A stretch of 5,501 bases of DNA, taken from positions 1 to 5,501 of the forward strand of contig JAKSMA010000164.1 of the NCBI GenBank assembly GCA_024400895.1, written 5' to 3'. The position numbers and the translations under genes are program-made. A model generated the notes under the pieces. It was not told the origin of the DNA, ran no database searches, and saw nothing but the letters and a program-made list of their open reading frames with translations. This DNA comes from Muribaculaceae bacterium (GTDB lineage Bacteria > Bacteroidota > Bacteroidia > Bacteroidales > Muribaculaceae). Positions 1 through 5,501 of the stretch are shown piece by piece (positions within the stretch are counted from its first letter, which is position 1; each line of letters starts with the position of its first letter).

Positions 1-219
1 CACTATATTCTTGAATATGCGCTCCACCAACCAGGAAAATCCGCTGATCCGTTATACGCGCCCTTTTCGGGAACTCCGAGTGTATCCTCAAACTTCCCAA
101 ATCCAATTTTCACAAGCCCTTTTTGGCATTGCCACCGCCTTGTATAATTCCTATTTTCGCGCCAGAGTTCTTTCATGTAATAAAGATATCGCATCCACTG
201 TTTCACTTAAAGTAGTGTG

Positions 220-265
220 TTCGCATTTGGACCAAAAAAGTGGCGGTTTTTGGTCCAAATGCGAA
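220..265. repeat. Perfect 19-bp inverted repeat with 8-nt loop
   Basis: The left arm (220-238) begins TTCGCATTTGGACC and ends in a run of A. The right arm (247-265) is its exact reverse complement, and the loop is AGTGGCGG. All 19 pairs match and pairing stops at both ends, so transcripts of either strand would fold into a strong hairpin. Neither side is followed by a clean T-run, so it is not a standard intrinsic terminator, though it could still end or stabilise the ATPase transcript about 180 nt past the stop codon. Other possibilities are a dispersed palindromic repeat (REP or MITE type) or a mobile-element end. The identity is unknown; the structure itself is directly visible. Confidence 0.85.
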
Positions 266-274
266 ATAAAAAAT

Positions 275-329
275 GGTGTTTCGGGTGTTTCAGGTGTTTC
301 AGGTGTTTCAGGTGATTTGAGTGATTTGA
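275..329. repeat. 9-bp tandem repeat (minisatellite)
   Basis: Four consecutive units of GGTGTTTCR occupy 275-310; the first ends in G and the next three in A. Degenerate copies based on GTGATTTGA continue to about 329. Read on the plus strand the units give Val-Ser-Gly repeats, and on the minus strand Pro-Glu-Thr repeats, so both directions stay open. The array starts 9 nt after the right arm of the 19-bp inverted repeat. Arrays like this change copy number by replication slippage. Whether it is part of a translated peptide or is non-coding cannot be settled here. Confidence 0.8.
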
Positions 330-444
330 GTTTGAGTGACAAACAGCAAACCCTTCAGAACAAGATTTTTTTCGTCATTCACGAACCAAACCAATAAACC
401 AAAAAGTGCATTTGAGCATGGATGAGATTTAAACCCCAGAAATT

Positions 445-2535
445 TCAGGAGCGGAGGGCTCGGGTGGCGTTGAGCACTGCGAGCACCATTACGCCTACAT
501 CTGCGAATACTGCCATCCACAGGGCTGCAATGCCGAAGGTGGCAAGCACCATTACGCCTACTTTCACCCCGATGGAGAACACTACATTCTGGCGGGCTAT
601 GGCGATGGTGCGTTTGGCGATGCGTATGGCGCGTGCTATCTTTGATGGCTTGTCGTCCATGAGCACCACGTCGGCAGCTTCGATGGCGGCATCGCTACCG
701 AGCGCTCCCATAGCAATGCCTACGTCGGCGCGTGCAAGCACCGGTGCATCGTTGATGCCGTCGCCAATGAATGCCAATGTGCTGCCTTCCGATTTTTCGG
801 CGAGTAGTGCCTCCACGCGCGCAACCTTGTCGGCAGGGAGGAGGTTGGCATAATGCTTATCCATGCCCACTGCTGCAGCCACATGGTCAGCCACATCGGT
901 GTGGTCGCCCGTGAGCATCACGGTTTGGTTCACGCCTGCATGCTTGAGGCTGGTGATGGCTTCCCTTGCATCGTCTTTGATGCGGTCGGAAATTTCGATA
1001 TGGCCGGCGTATTTGCCTTCGATGGCCACGTGAATCACAGTGCCGCTATGGTGCTGGCCGCAAGGCACGCATTTTGCGCCCACCAGGGTCATCAGTTTCT
1101 CGTTGCCCACAGCCACCGCTCTTCCTTCGACCCCAGCGCGGACGCCGTGACCTGCAATTTCTTCCACTTCGCTAACGGAGCAACAGTTTGACTCTTCTGG
1201 GAAAGCGTTTTTCAGCGAGATGGCGATAGGGTGATTGCTATATCGCTCCACGTGTGCGGCAAGGTGCAGGAGTTCGCGTTCGCTGATGATATGTGGGTGC
1301 AGTGCCGAAACGGCAAATTCGCCATGTGTGAGTGTGCCCGTCTTGTCGAACACCGCCACTTCCATCTTAGCCAAAGCCTCCAGATAGTTAGCGCCCTTCA
1401 CGAGGATGCCATCCCGCGGGGCAGCTCCAATGCCACCGAAGCAGGTGAGCGGCACTGAAATTACCAGTGCGCAAGGGCACGACACCACCAAGAACACGAG
1501 TGCGCGATAAATCCATGCAGGAAGCGCGCCGATGTATGATTCGCTGAAAACAGGCGGAAGGAATGCCACCACCAATGCACAAACCACCACCACAGGAGTG
1601 TAAACGCGTGCGAAGCGGCGAATGAAGCTTTCGCTGCGCGATTTGCCCTCGCTGGCGTGTTCCACCAGTTCAAGCACTTTTGATGCAGTGGATTCTCCGA
1701 ACGACTTGGTGGTGCGAATGCGTAGCATGCCTGAGAGGTTGACGCAACCGGAAATCACCTCATCGTCTACTTTCGCACTGCGAGGCACGCTTTCGCCTGT
1801 GAGTGCCACGGTGTCGAGCGACGATTCGCCCTCAACGACCACTCCGTCGAGCGGAATACGTTCGCCTGGCTTCACCACGATGGTTTCGCCAATCTTCACT
1901 TCGGCAGGGTTTACGGCAGCGATAGCGCCATTTCTTTCCACATTCGCCACATCGGGGCGGATGTCCATCAGGCTGGCGATAGATTTGCGACTGCGCCCTT
2001 CAGCCAGATGCTCAAAGAGTTCGCCCACTTGGAAAAACAGCATCACAAACACCGCTTCCGGGAATTGGTGTTCGGCTCCGGGCAGAAATCCGATGGTCAG
2101 CGCACCCAAAGTGGCAATTGCCATCAGAAAGTTTTCGCCGAGCAAATGGCCGTGGAAAAGATCTTCCACCGCTTCATGCAGAGTTTCAAGGCCCACCACC
2201 AGGTAAGGCACTATATATATAAGGAGAAGCGCCCAAGTGGGAAGGCTGAAATTAGCCTCGATGGCCCACGCTGCAGCCAATAATTCGCTTGCCACCCCAA
2301 TTTTGATGGCTGCGGCCTTTTCGCTTCCTTCGTGGTGATGACACCCACATCCACAGTCGTGTTCGTGGTGATGATGATGCCCGTGCTCATGATGGTGATG
2401 CTCGTGGTGATGGCATCTACATTCGTGCTCGCCGTGGCAGCAGCAATCATGGTGTTCGTGTTGATGTTCTGTGCAATGGCAATCGTGTTCGTGTTCCGAA
2501 CAGCAGTCGTGTTTGTGCATATCGTTTTCGTTCAT
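445..2535 (-). CDS. zntA: Heavy-metal-exporting P1B-type ATPase (Zn/Cd/Pb class) with His/Cys-rich tail
   Basis: This is a 696-residue inner-membrane pump expected to export divalent soft metals using ATP. Visible motifs, in order: a His/Cys-rich tail (residues 7-68, 28 His and 12 Cys); membrane segments near 75-92, 98-116, 134-153 and 158-175; the actuator-domain TGES at 246-249; a membrane pair near 312-330 and 341-363 with the metal-site CPC at 353-355; the phosphorylation motif DKTGT at 397-401 (Asp397); the nucleotide-domain His-Pro at 435-436; TGDH at 542-545; GDGINDAP at 591-598; and a last membrane pair near 648-690. Lys658 and Asp679 in that pair match the signature of the P1B-2 (ZntA/CadA) class. 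No GMxCxxC HMA domain is present; the tail takes its place. I chose the ATG at 2535 because a frame extension to 2601 would run through the promoter and operator. Met6 is an alternative start. The class is secure; the exact metal is inferred. Confidence 0.93.
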   Translation of the reverse strand: MNENDMHKHDCCSEHEHDCHCTEHQHEHHDCCCHGEHECRCHHHEHHHHEHGHHHHHEHDCGCGCHHHEGSEKAAAIKIGVASELLAAAWAIEANFSLPTWALLLIYIVPYLVVGLETLHEAVEDLFHGHLLGENFLMAIATLGALTIGFLPGAEHQFPEAVFVMLFFQVGELFEHLAEGRSRKSIASLMDIRPDVANVERNGAIAAVNPAEVKIGETIVVKPGERIPLDGVVVEGESSLDTVALTGESVPRSAKVDDEVISGCVNLSGMLRIRTTKSFGESTASKVLELVEHASEGKSRSESFIRRFARVYTPVVVVCALVVAFLPPVFSESYIGALPAWIYRALVFLVVSCPCALVISVPLTCFGGIGAAPRDGILVKGANYLEALAKMEVAVFDKTGTLTHGEFAVSALHPHIISERELLHLAAHVERYSNHPIAISLKNAFPEESNCCSVSEVEEIAGHGVRAGVEGRAVAVGNEKLMTLVGAKCVPCGQHHSGTVIHVAIEGKYAGHIEISDRIKDDAREAITSLKHAGVNQTVMLTGDHTDVADHVAAAVGMDKHYANLLPADKVARVEALLAEKSEGSTLAFIGDGINDAPVLARADVGIAMGALGSDAAIEAADVVLMDDKPSKIARAIRIAKRTIAIARQNVVFSIGVKVGVMVLATFGIAALWMAVFADVGVMVLAVLNATRALRS

Positions 2536-2564
2536 AATCAAAAATGCTTTAATGCTTTTACGAT

Positions 2565-2573
2565 GCAAAATTA
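2565..2573 (-). promoter_or_regulatory. -7 box of the ATPase promoter
   Basis: On the minus strand this reads TAATTTTGC, an exact match to the Bacteroidetes -7 consensus TAnnTTTG plus the following C. It lies about 30 nt upstream of the ATPase ATG, predicting a leader of only some 20-25 nt. A properly spaced -33 TTTG is not seen: the nearest candidates give spacers of 25 or 14 nt instead of about 19-21. This could mean a weak or activator-dependent promoter. Confidence 0.6.
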
Positions 2574-2585
2574 ATGCGAGGGTTA

Positions 2586-2600
2586 TGCAACCGGGTTGCA
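2586..2600. promoter_or_regulatory. Perfect 15-bp palindrome, probable metal-responsive operator
   Basis: The sequence TGCAACC-G-GGTTGCA has perfect 7-bp arms around a single central base. It begins 12 nt upstream of the ATPase -7 box and so covers the -33 region of that promoter, where a bound repressor or activator would control transcription. Its form suits a dimeric regulator. Fur/Zur, MerR or ArsR family proteins are plausible for a metal-export gene, but no such gene lies in this window and I cannot name the protein. It is far from the hipB -7 box (over 100 bp), so HipB is a less likely binder. Confidence 0.6.
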
Positions 2601-2651
2601 AATAACAAAATTGTGGGTTAACCTACGTTCCCTTTTCTGGCGCCCATGTAA

Positions 2652-2667
2652 CTTTTTTGTAAAAAAG
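2652..2667. repeat. A/T-rich inverted repeat in the divergent control region
   Basis: CTTTTTT-GT-AAAAAAG has perfect 7-bp arms around a 2-nt centre. It lies about midway between the two divergent genes, some 35 nt upstream of the hipB -7 box. It could be a regulator site or simply bendable A-tract DNA acting as an upstream promoter element. The run composition makes chance symmetry fairly easy, so the function is uncertain. Confidence 0.4.
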
Positions 2668-2701
2668 ATTTTGTAACCTATCATATAATAAAGGAAAAGT
2701 G

Positions 2702-2719
2702 TTAAATTTGCATATTTAA
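2702..2719 (+). promoter_or_regulatory. hipBA -7 box embedded in a dyad, candidate HipB operator
   Basis: TAAATTTGC at 2703-2711 matches the Bacteroidetes -7 box exactly and lies 27 nt before the hipB ATG. The box sits inside a perfect dyad: TTAAAT (2702-2707) and ATTTAA (2714-2719), separated by 6 nt. HipB proteins are known to repress their own operons by binding palindromes at the promoter, so this dyad is a reasonable autoregulation site. No TTTG is found at the expected -33 spacing. A weak AAAGG (2722-2726) precedes the start codon by 11 nt. Confidence 0.45.
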
Positions 2720-2737
2720 ATAAAGGTTGTGTAAATT

Positions 2738-3058
2738 ATGGCAAAGAATACAATGGGAACAAAGTTGCCCAGAAAACTCGCAGAGAAGATGCGGATTGTG
2801 GGAGAGCAAATCAAATTGGCTCGCCTCCGCCGCAATTTGAGCATGGCTCAGGTTGCCGACCGTGCGACTTGTTCCGAACTTACCCTTTCGCGCATAGAGA
2901 AAGGATTACCTACAGTGAGCATTGGCATTTATTTGCGTGTGCTTTATGCTTTGCAACTCGACGATGACATTCTTCTCATTGCAAAAGAAGATCCGATTGG
3001 CAGAGGATTGCAAGATCTACAGCTCAAACAACGCGAACGTGCCACAAAAAAAATATAG
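2738..3058 (+). CDS. hipB: HipB-like XRE-family antitoxin / repressor
   Basis: This 106-residue DNA-binding protein is the expected antitoxin partner of the HipA kinase encoded next to it. The core is a Cro/C1-type helix-turn-helix at about residues 18-77: a first helix with VGEQIKLARLRR (21-32), the second helix around MAQVADRA (36-43) and the recognition helix around SELTLSRIEKG (46-56), ending in a helix with the typical YLRVLYALQLDDDIL pattern. The last 20 residues are charged and probably flexible. In characterised pairs HipB dimerises, binds operator palindromes at the promoter and holds HipA in an inactive complex. The stop codon is 3 nt before the hipA start, so the genes are almost certainly co-transcribed and translationally coupled. 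Antitoxin function is inferred from sequence and gene order. Confidence 0.88.
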   Translation: MAKNTMGTKLPRKLAEKMRIVGEQIKLARLRRNLSMAQVADRATCSELTLSRIEKGLPTVSIGIYLRVLYALQLDDDILLIAKEDPIGRGLQDLQLKQRERATKKI

Positions 3059-3061
3059 AGT

Positions 3062-4309
3062 ATGGAAAAATTATTAGTGTATGCAGATTTTGATTGGCTC
3101 AACGAGATAGAACTTATTGGAGAACTTACTATGGACAGCATCCGTGGAGGTGAAACTTATGGTTTTGAATATGCTAAAAAATGGCTCCGGAGCCATTCCG
3201 ATATAGTTCTAAGTGCTGATATCAACAATTATGTAGGTAAGCAATACACTCAACAGGGGAAAGACATCTTTGGCTGTTTTTCTGATTCATTACCTGATAG
3301 ATGGGGGCGAACTCTCTTGCTTCGCCGAGAACAGATAATGGCAGCAGAAGAGAAGCGTCCTTTGCGCCGACTCTCGTCGATGGACTTTCTCCTTGGCATA
3401 GATGACGCATCCCGGATGGGAGGGTTTCGTTTCAAAGAAAGAGAGGATGGAGAGTTTATAAATACAACGGGTGAATTTCAAGTGCCACCTTTGGCAAGTA
3501 TTCGCGAACTTATCAATGCAAGTGGAGAGATTGAATTGAGTGAGGAGAAAAATATGCTTCCAGAGAAAAAATGGTTGATGCAATTAGTGCATCCCGGCAC
3601 ATCACTTGGTGGCGCACGGCCAAAGGCTTCTGTTGTGGATGATAAAAAACAATTGTATGTGGCAAAGTTTCCTTCTCGCAAAGATTTATATGATGTGGGG
3701 CTGTGGGAACATTTTGCACACGTTTTGGCAAAAACTGCTGGCATCACTTGTGCTCAAACAAAGGCGATAAAGGCTGGTGAGAAATATCACACATTGCTCT
3801 CGAAGCGATTTGACCGAACCGAAGGTGGTAAGCGTGTTCATTTTGCCTCCGCTATGACTATGCTCGGTTTTACGGATGGGCAAAATGCATCAACGGGTAA
3901 TGGTTATCTTGATATTGTTGATTTCATAGTGCAAGGTTGCTGTGATATTGAAAGAAATCTTCAAGAATTATTTCGTAGGGTGGCATTCAACTTAGCTATT
4001 GGCAATTGTGATGACCATTTCCGAAACCACGGTTTTTTGTTAACAAGCCAAGGTTGGACATTGTCGCCGGCCTACGACCTTAACCCATCTTTGATGCGCG
4101 AGCAAAGTCTTTTGATAAATGCTTATACTGCAGAAGCTAATCTCAATATATTGTTAGAGTCGAGTGAGAATTATTTGGTGTCAAAAGACATTGCCGAGCA
4201 AATCATCAACGATGTGAAGCAAGCTATGGCTACTTGGCGGCGCATTGCCACTTCTGTTGGTTTGCCGCAATTTGAGCAAAATATGTTTGCGGATAGGTTC
4301 GCTTTGTGA
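3062..4309 (+). CDS. hipA: HipA-type serine/threonine kinase toxin
   Basis: This 415-residue cytoplasmic kinase is close in length to E. coli HipA (about 440), which phosphorylates the glutamyl-tRNA synthetase GltX and induces dormancy. The N-terminal subdomain (about 1-105) has the family pattern ETYGFEYAKKWL (31-42) and SDSLPDRWGR (74-83). The kinase part has the phosphate loop GTSLGGARPK (179-188), a nucleotide-binding Lys202 in VAKFPS, the SKRFDR motif (247-252), the catalytic NCDDHFRNHGF (315-325) and the metal-binding PAYDL (336-340). By alignment from memory with E. coli HipA, Asp317, Asn322 and Asp338 match Asp309, Asn314 and Asp332, and Ser181 matches the autophosphorylated Ser150. 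All key residues are present, so an active kinase is expected. It is a single fused protein, unlike systems with a separate HipS/HipN part. The target is unknown. No ribosome binding site is visible; translation is probably coupled to hipB. Confidence 0.92.
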   Translation: MEKLLVYADFDWLNEIELIGELTMDSIRGGETYGFEYAKKWLRSHSDIVLSADINNYVGKQYTQQGKDIFGCFSDSLPDRWGRTLLLRREQIMAAEEKRPLRRLSSMDFLLGIDDASRMGGFRFKEREDGEFINTTGEFQVPPLASIRELINASGEIELSEEKNMLPEKKWLMQLVHPGTSLGGARPKASVVDDKKQLYVAKFPSRKDLYDVGLWEHFAHVLAKTAGITCAQTKAIKAGEKYHTLLSKRFDRTEGGKRVHFASAMTMLGFTDGQNASTGNGYLDIVDFIVQGCCDIERNLQELFRRVAFNLAIGNCDDHFRNHGFLLTSQGWTLSPAYDLNPSLMREQSLLINAYTAEANLNILLESSENYLVSKDIAEQIINDVKQAMATWRRIATSVGLPQFEQNMFADRFAL

Positions 4310-4357
4310 TTCTTTTTCGAGAAATGGGGTACTCTCAGGGTTAAATTGCGTTAATGG
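4310..4357 (+). other. 3' flank of hipA without a visible terminator
   Basis: Between the hipA stop and the next promoter I find only a short T-run directly after the stop (4313-4317) with no G/C-rich stem before it. Read-through from hipA into the downstream gene therefore cannot be excluded. Confidence 0.4.
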
Positions 4358-4389
4358 TTTGCATATTTTGTGGTAAAACACTAAATTTG
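4358..4389 (+). promoter_or_regulatory. Bacteroidetes-type promoter of the secreted-protein gene
   Basis: The -33 box TTTG (4358-4361) and the -7 box TAAATTTG (4382-4389) are separated by exactly 20 nt, fitting the Bacteroidetes primary sigma-factor consensus. It is the best-formed promoter in the window. Transcription should begin near 4396, giving a leader of about 130 nt. It shows that the downstream gene can be expressed independently of hipBA. Confidence 0.7.
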
Positions 4390-4390
4390 T

Positions 4391-4432
4391 GATAACCTAT
4401 ATTTAGGTAATGCAATGCCTTGGTGCATTATC
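4391..4432 (+). promoter_or_regulatory. Stacked dyads at the start of the leader
   Basis: Two adjoining inverted repeats follow the -7 box: ACCTA/TAGGT around a 4-nt loop (4395-4408), then TAATGCA/TGCATTA around a 9-nt loop (4408-4430). An alternative outer pairing of GATAA (4391-4395) with TTATC (4428-4432) competes with both. As DNA they could be operators placed at the transcription start; as RNA they could be 5' hairpins affecting stability or translation. No known riboswitch class is recognised. A trinucleotide run (ACT)4 lies further down the leader at 4487-4498. Confidence 0.4.
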
Positions 4433-4512
4433 AGAGGCACAGAGGTGTTGCAATAATCAAATATTTGGCTTTGGATACTACTCAACACTACTACTACTAT
4501 ACTAAAACTTTT

Positions 4513-4518
4513 AAAGGA
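4513..4518 (+). promoter_or_regulatory. Ribosome binding site of the secreted-protein gene
   Basis: AAAGGA ends 7 nt before the ATG at 4526. It is the clearest Shine-Dalgarno-like sequence in the window, and with the signal peptide that follows it fixes the start of the partial gene. Confidence 0.55.
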
Positions 4519-4525
4519 ACTGATT

Positions 4526-5501
4526 ATGAAGAAAAAATTACTACTTCTCATGAGTGCATTTATGGTGGCTACTCACATAAATGCCGACGATCAAACTTTG
4601 TATGAAGCCTATGGTGTGGAATACGACTACTACAACAATTTTTTTGGAGTCCACAGTATTAGCGATGACCTCGTGGGCGTGGTGGCTTTCAGCAAAGACG
4701 GGGTGCATTATCTCCTGGCACGCGACATGGGCAATAACGGCATCTGCTACCAATACACCGACGTGGCAAGTCTGGGAGCAGATGTGAAGCATTACAATAT
4801 TGCAGGGCACGACCAGCGAGAATACTCCCAAACCAATTGGATTCTCCTCCATTCTAATAAAATGGATTTGGCGAGCTTTACAGGACAAAAGCTTGAAAAC
4901 ATCAAGGTGGAAGGATACATGAACAATGGTTCGTATTACGAACCTACGCAATGCGACGAGGACCCGGGTTATGCACACGACAAACTCAATTTTCCTACCC
5001 ACAGGGTAGACTATATTACCGCGGGCTCGCAGTCGGCAACCACTTTTATCAACATCTATTGTCCCACCAGCTTTATGAACAGCAACTTGGTGGAAGGCTC
5101 GATGAATGGAAGCACTTCCGCGTATTTCTTTATGCAACCCAAGCCTTTTGAGTTTGCACATATCGTGTATGCTCAATACAATGGCGCCGACACCTTTGTC
5201 GCACCAGCGCAAACAGCCAATGTGAACGTGCTCGGATTCAAAGGCGGGTTTGAGGTGAAGTGGGATCTGTACAGTGGAGAAAAGCCCGAGCTCGTGGAAG
5301 GCGACACCTATGAATTCGATGCAGTGATTATCTATACGCCCGCAACGAAAGGCGGAGTCTTTGCTACAGCTCCCGATATGGGTTGGGGCGACTGTGAGTG
5401 TGAATGCAAGCTCTGTGTGAAATATAGCGAACATTGCCATAACGACGCAACCGGGTGCCCCCGTTGGGCCCCTAATGCCCCCTTCGGTGACGATGCGTTT
5501 G
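4526..5501 (+). CDS. Secreted protein of unknown function, 3' end outside window
   Basis: At least 325 residues are encoded and the frame is still open at the right edge. The N-terminus MKKKLLLLMSAFMVATHINA followed by Asp-Asp is a typical Sec signal peptide with likely cleavage after Ala20. There is no Cys at that point, so it is not a standard lipoprotein. The mature part is rich in Tyr, Asn, Gly and Asp, alternates hydrophobic and polar stretches, and looks like a beta-rich extracytoplasmic domain (about 21-275). After it comes a Cys-rich section: Cys290, 292, 294 and 297 form C-x-C-x-C-x2-C, followed by Cys304 and Cys311. These could bind metal or form disulfides, and may mark a linker to a second domain. 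I do not recognise a family. The start is supported by a ribosome binding site and promoter. A long frame on the opposite strand (4541-5440) is a shadow of this gene. Secretion is well supported; the role is unknown. Confidence 0.82.
   Translation, partial: MKKKLLLLMSAFMVATHINADDQTLYEAYGVEYDYYNNFFGVHSISDDLVGVVAFSKDGVHYLLARDMGNNGICYQYTDVASLGADVKHYNIAGHDQREYSQTNWILLHSNKMDLASFTGQKLENIKVEGYMNNGSYYEPTQCDEDPGYAHDKLNFPTHRVDYITAGSQSATTFINIYCPTSFMNSNLVEGSMNGSTSAYFFMQPKPFEFAHIVYAQYNGADTFVAPAQTANVNVLGFKGGFEVKWDLYSGEKPELVEGDTYEFDAVIIYTPATKGGVFATAPDMGWGDCECECKLCVKYSEHCHNDATGCPRWAPNAPFGDDAF

Larger units (their letters stand above)
1..444. other. Region without a supported gene
   Basis: This stretch lies beyond the 3' end of the ATPase gene. 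A plus-strand reading frame (11-397, TTG start) and two short minus-strand frames (3-206 and 151-342) are open. None has a convincing start with promoter or ribosome binding site, a recognisable domain, or a natural end, and the frames overlap each other. Part of their openness comes from a 9-bp repeat, which keeps frames open on both strands because 9 is a multiple of 3. What can be seen is a long inverted repeat, the tandem repeat, and no clear intrinsic terminator for the ATPase gene. The plus frame has no stop before position 1, so it could be the tail of a gene entering from the left, but nothing in its translation supports that. Confidence 0.55.

Noticed and set aside
220..265. Standard rho-independent terminator
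   Set aside because: The stem is long and strong but no T-run follows it on either strand.
275..329. CRISPR array
   Set aside because: The units are 9 bp and directly adjacent, without spacers, and no cas gene is present.
11..397. Plus-strand 128-residue frame with TTG start
   Set aside because: It runs through the long inverted repeat and the minisatellite, has no ribosome binding site or known domain, and overlaps equally open minus-strand frames.
1622..2206. 194-residue plus-strand frame inside the ATPase gene
   Set aside because: It is antisense to conserved actuator-domain and membrane-segment codons of the ATPase; its Ser/Thr-rich composition is typical of a shadow frame.
2536..2601. 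Longer N-terminus for the ATPase starting at 2601
   Set aside because: The extra 22 residues would be encoded by DNA holding the exact -7 box and the palindrome; the ATG at 2535 leads directly into the His/Cys tail.
4541..5440. 299-residue open frame on the minus strand
   Set aside because: It lies opposite the signal-peptide-bearing plus-strand gene, has no supporting start signals or recognisable domain, and looks like a codon-bias shadow.

Overview
This window is most likely from a member of the Bacteroidales, perhaps Prevotella or a relative. Three start regions carry the Bacteroidetes-type -7 box (TAnnTTTG), and one of them also has a well-spaced TTTG at -33. Shine-Dalgarno sequences are weak, and the HipA and P-type ATPase proteins look like versions from that phylum. 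The genus is an inference; there is no rRNA or other marker gene here.

Layout from left to right. Positions 1-444 hold no gene I can support. They do contain a perfect 19-bp inverted repeat (220-265) followed closely by a 9-bp tandem repeat (275-329). Positions 445-2535 on the minus strand encode a complete P1B-type heavy-metal ATPase, probably a Zn/Cd/Pb exporter. Its N-terminus is a 68-residue His/Cys-rich tail instead of the usual HMA domain. A 202-bp divergent control region (2536-2737) follows. It holds a -7 box and a perfect 15-bp palindrome for the ATPase, and a second -7 box with A/T-rich dyads for the genes going right. Positions 2738-4309 on the plus strand are a compact hipBA-type toxin-antitoxin operon: an XRE/HipB antitoxin and, after a 3-nt gap, a full-length HipA kinase with all the catalytic motifs. 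After a 216-bp gap with a textbook Bacteroidetes promoter and a roughly 130-nt leader containing stacked dyads, a secreted protein of unknown function starts at 4526 and runs off the right edge.

How they relate. The ATPase is a stand-alone metal-efflux gene; no dedicated metalloregulator is visible, so the protein that reads its palindrome would be encoded elsewhere. HipB and HipA form a self-contained module, with HipB expected to repress the operon and neutralise HipA. The hipBA genes look A/T-richer than the ATPase gene (19 of 60 G+C in one sampled line of hipA against 37 of 60 in one of the ATPase), which fits separate acquisition of the module. The secreted protein has its own promoter and no visible functional link to its neighbours.

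The candidates for something new are the replacement metal-binding tail of the ATPase with its palindromic operator, the hairpin plus minisatellite on the left, and the structured leader and Cys-cluster secreted protein on the right. None of these amounts to proof of a new system.
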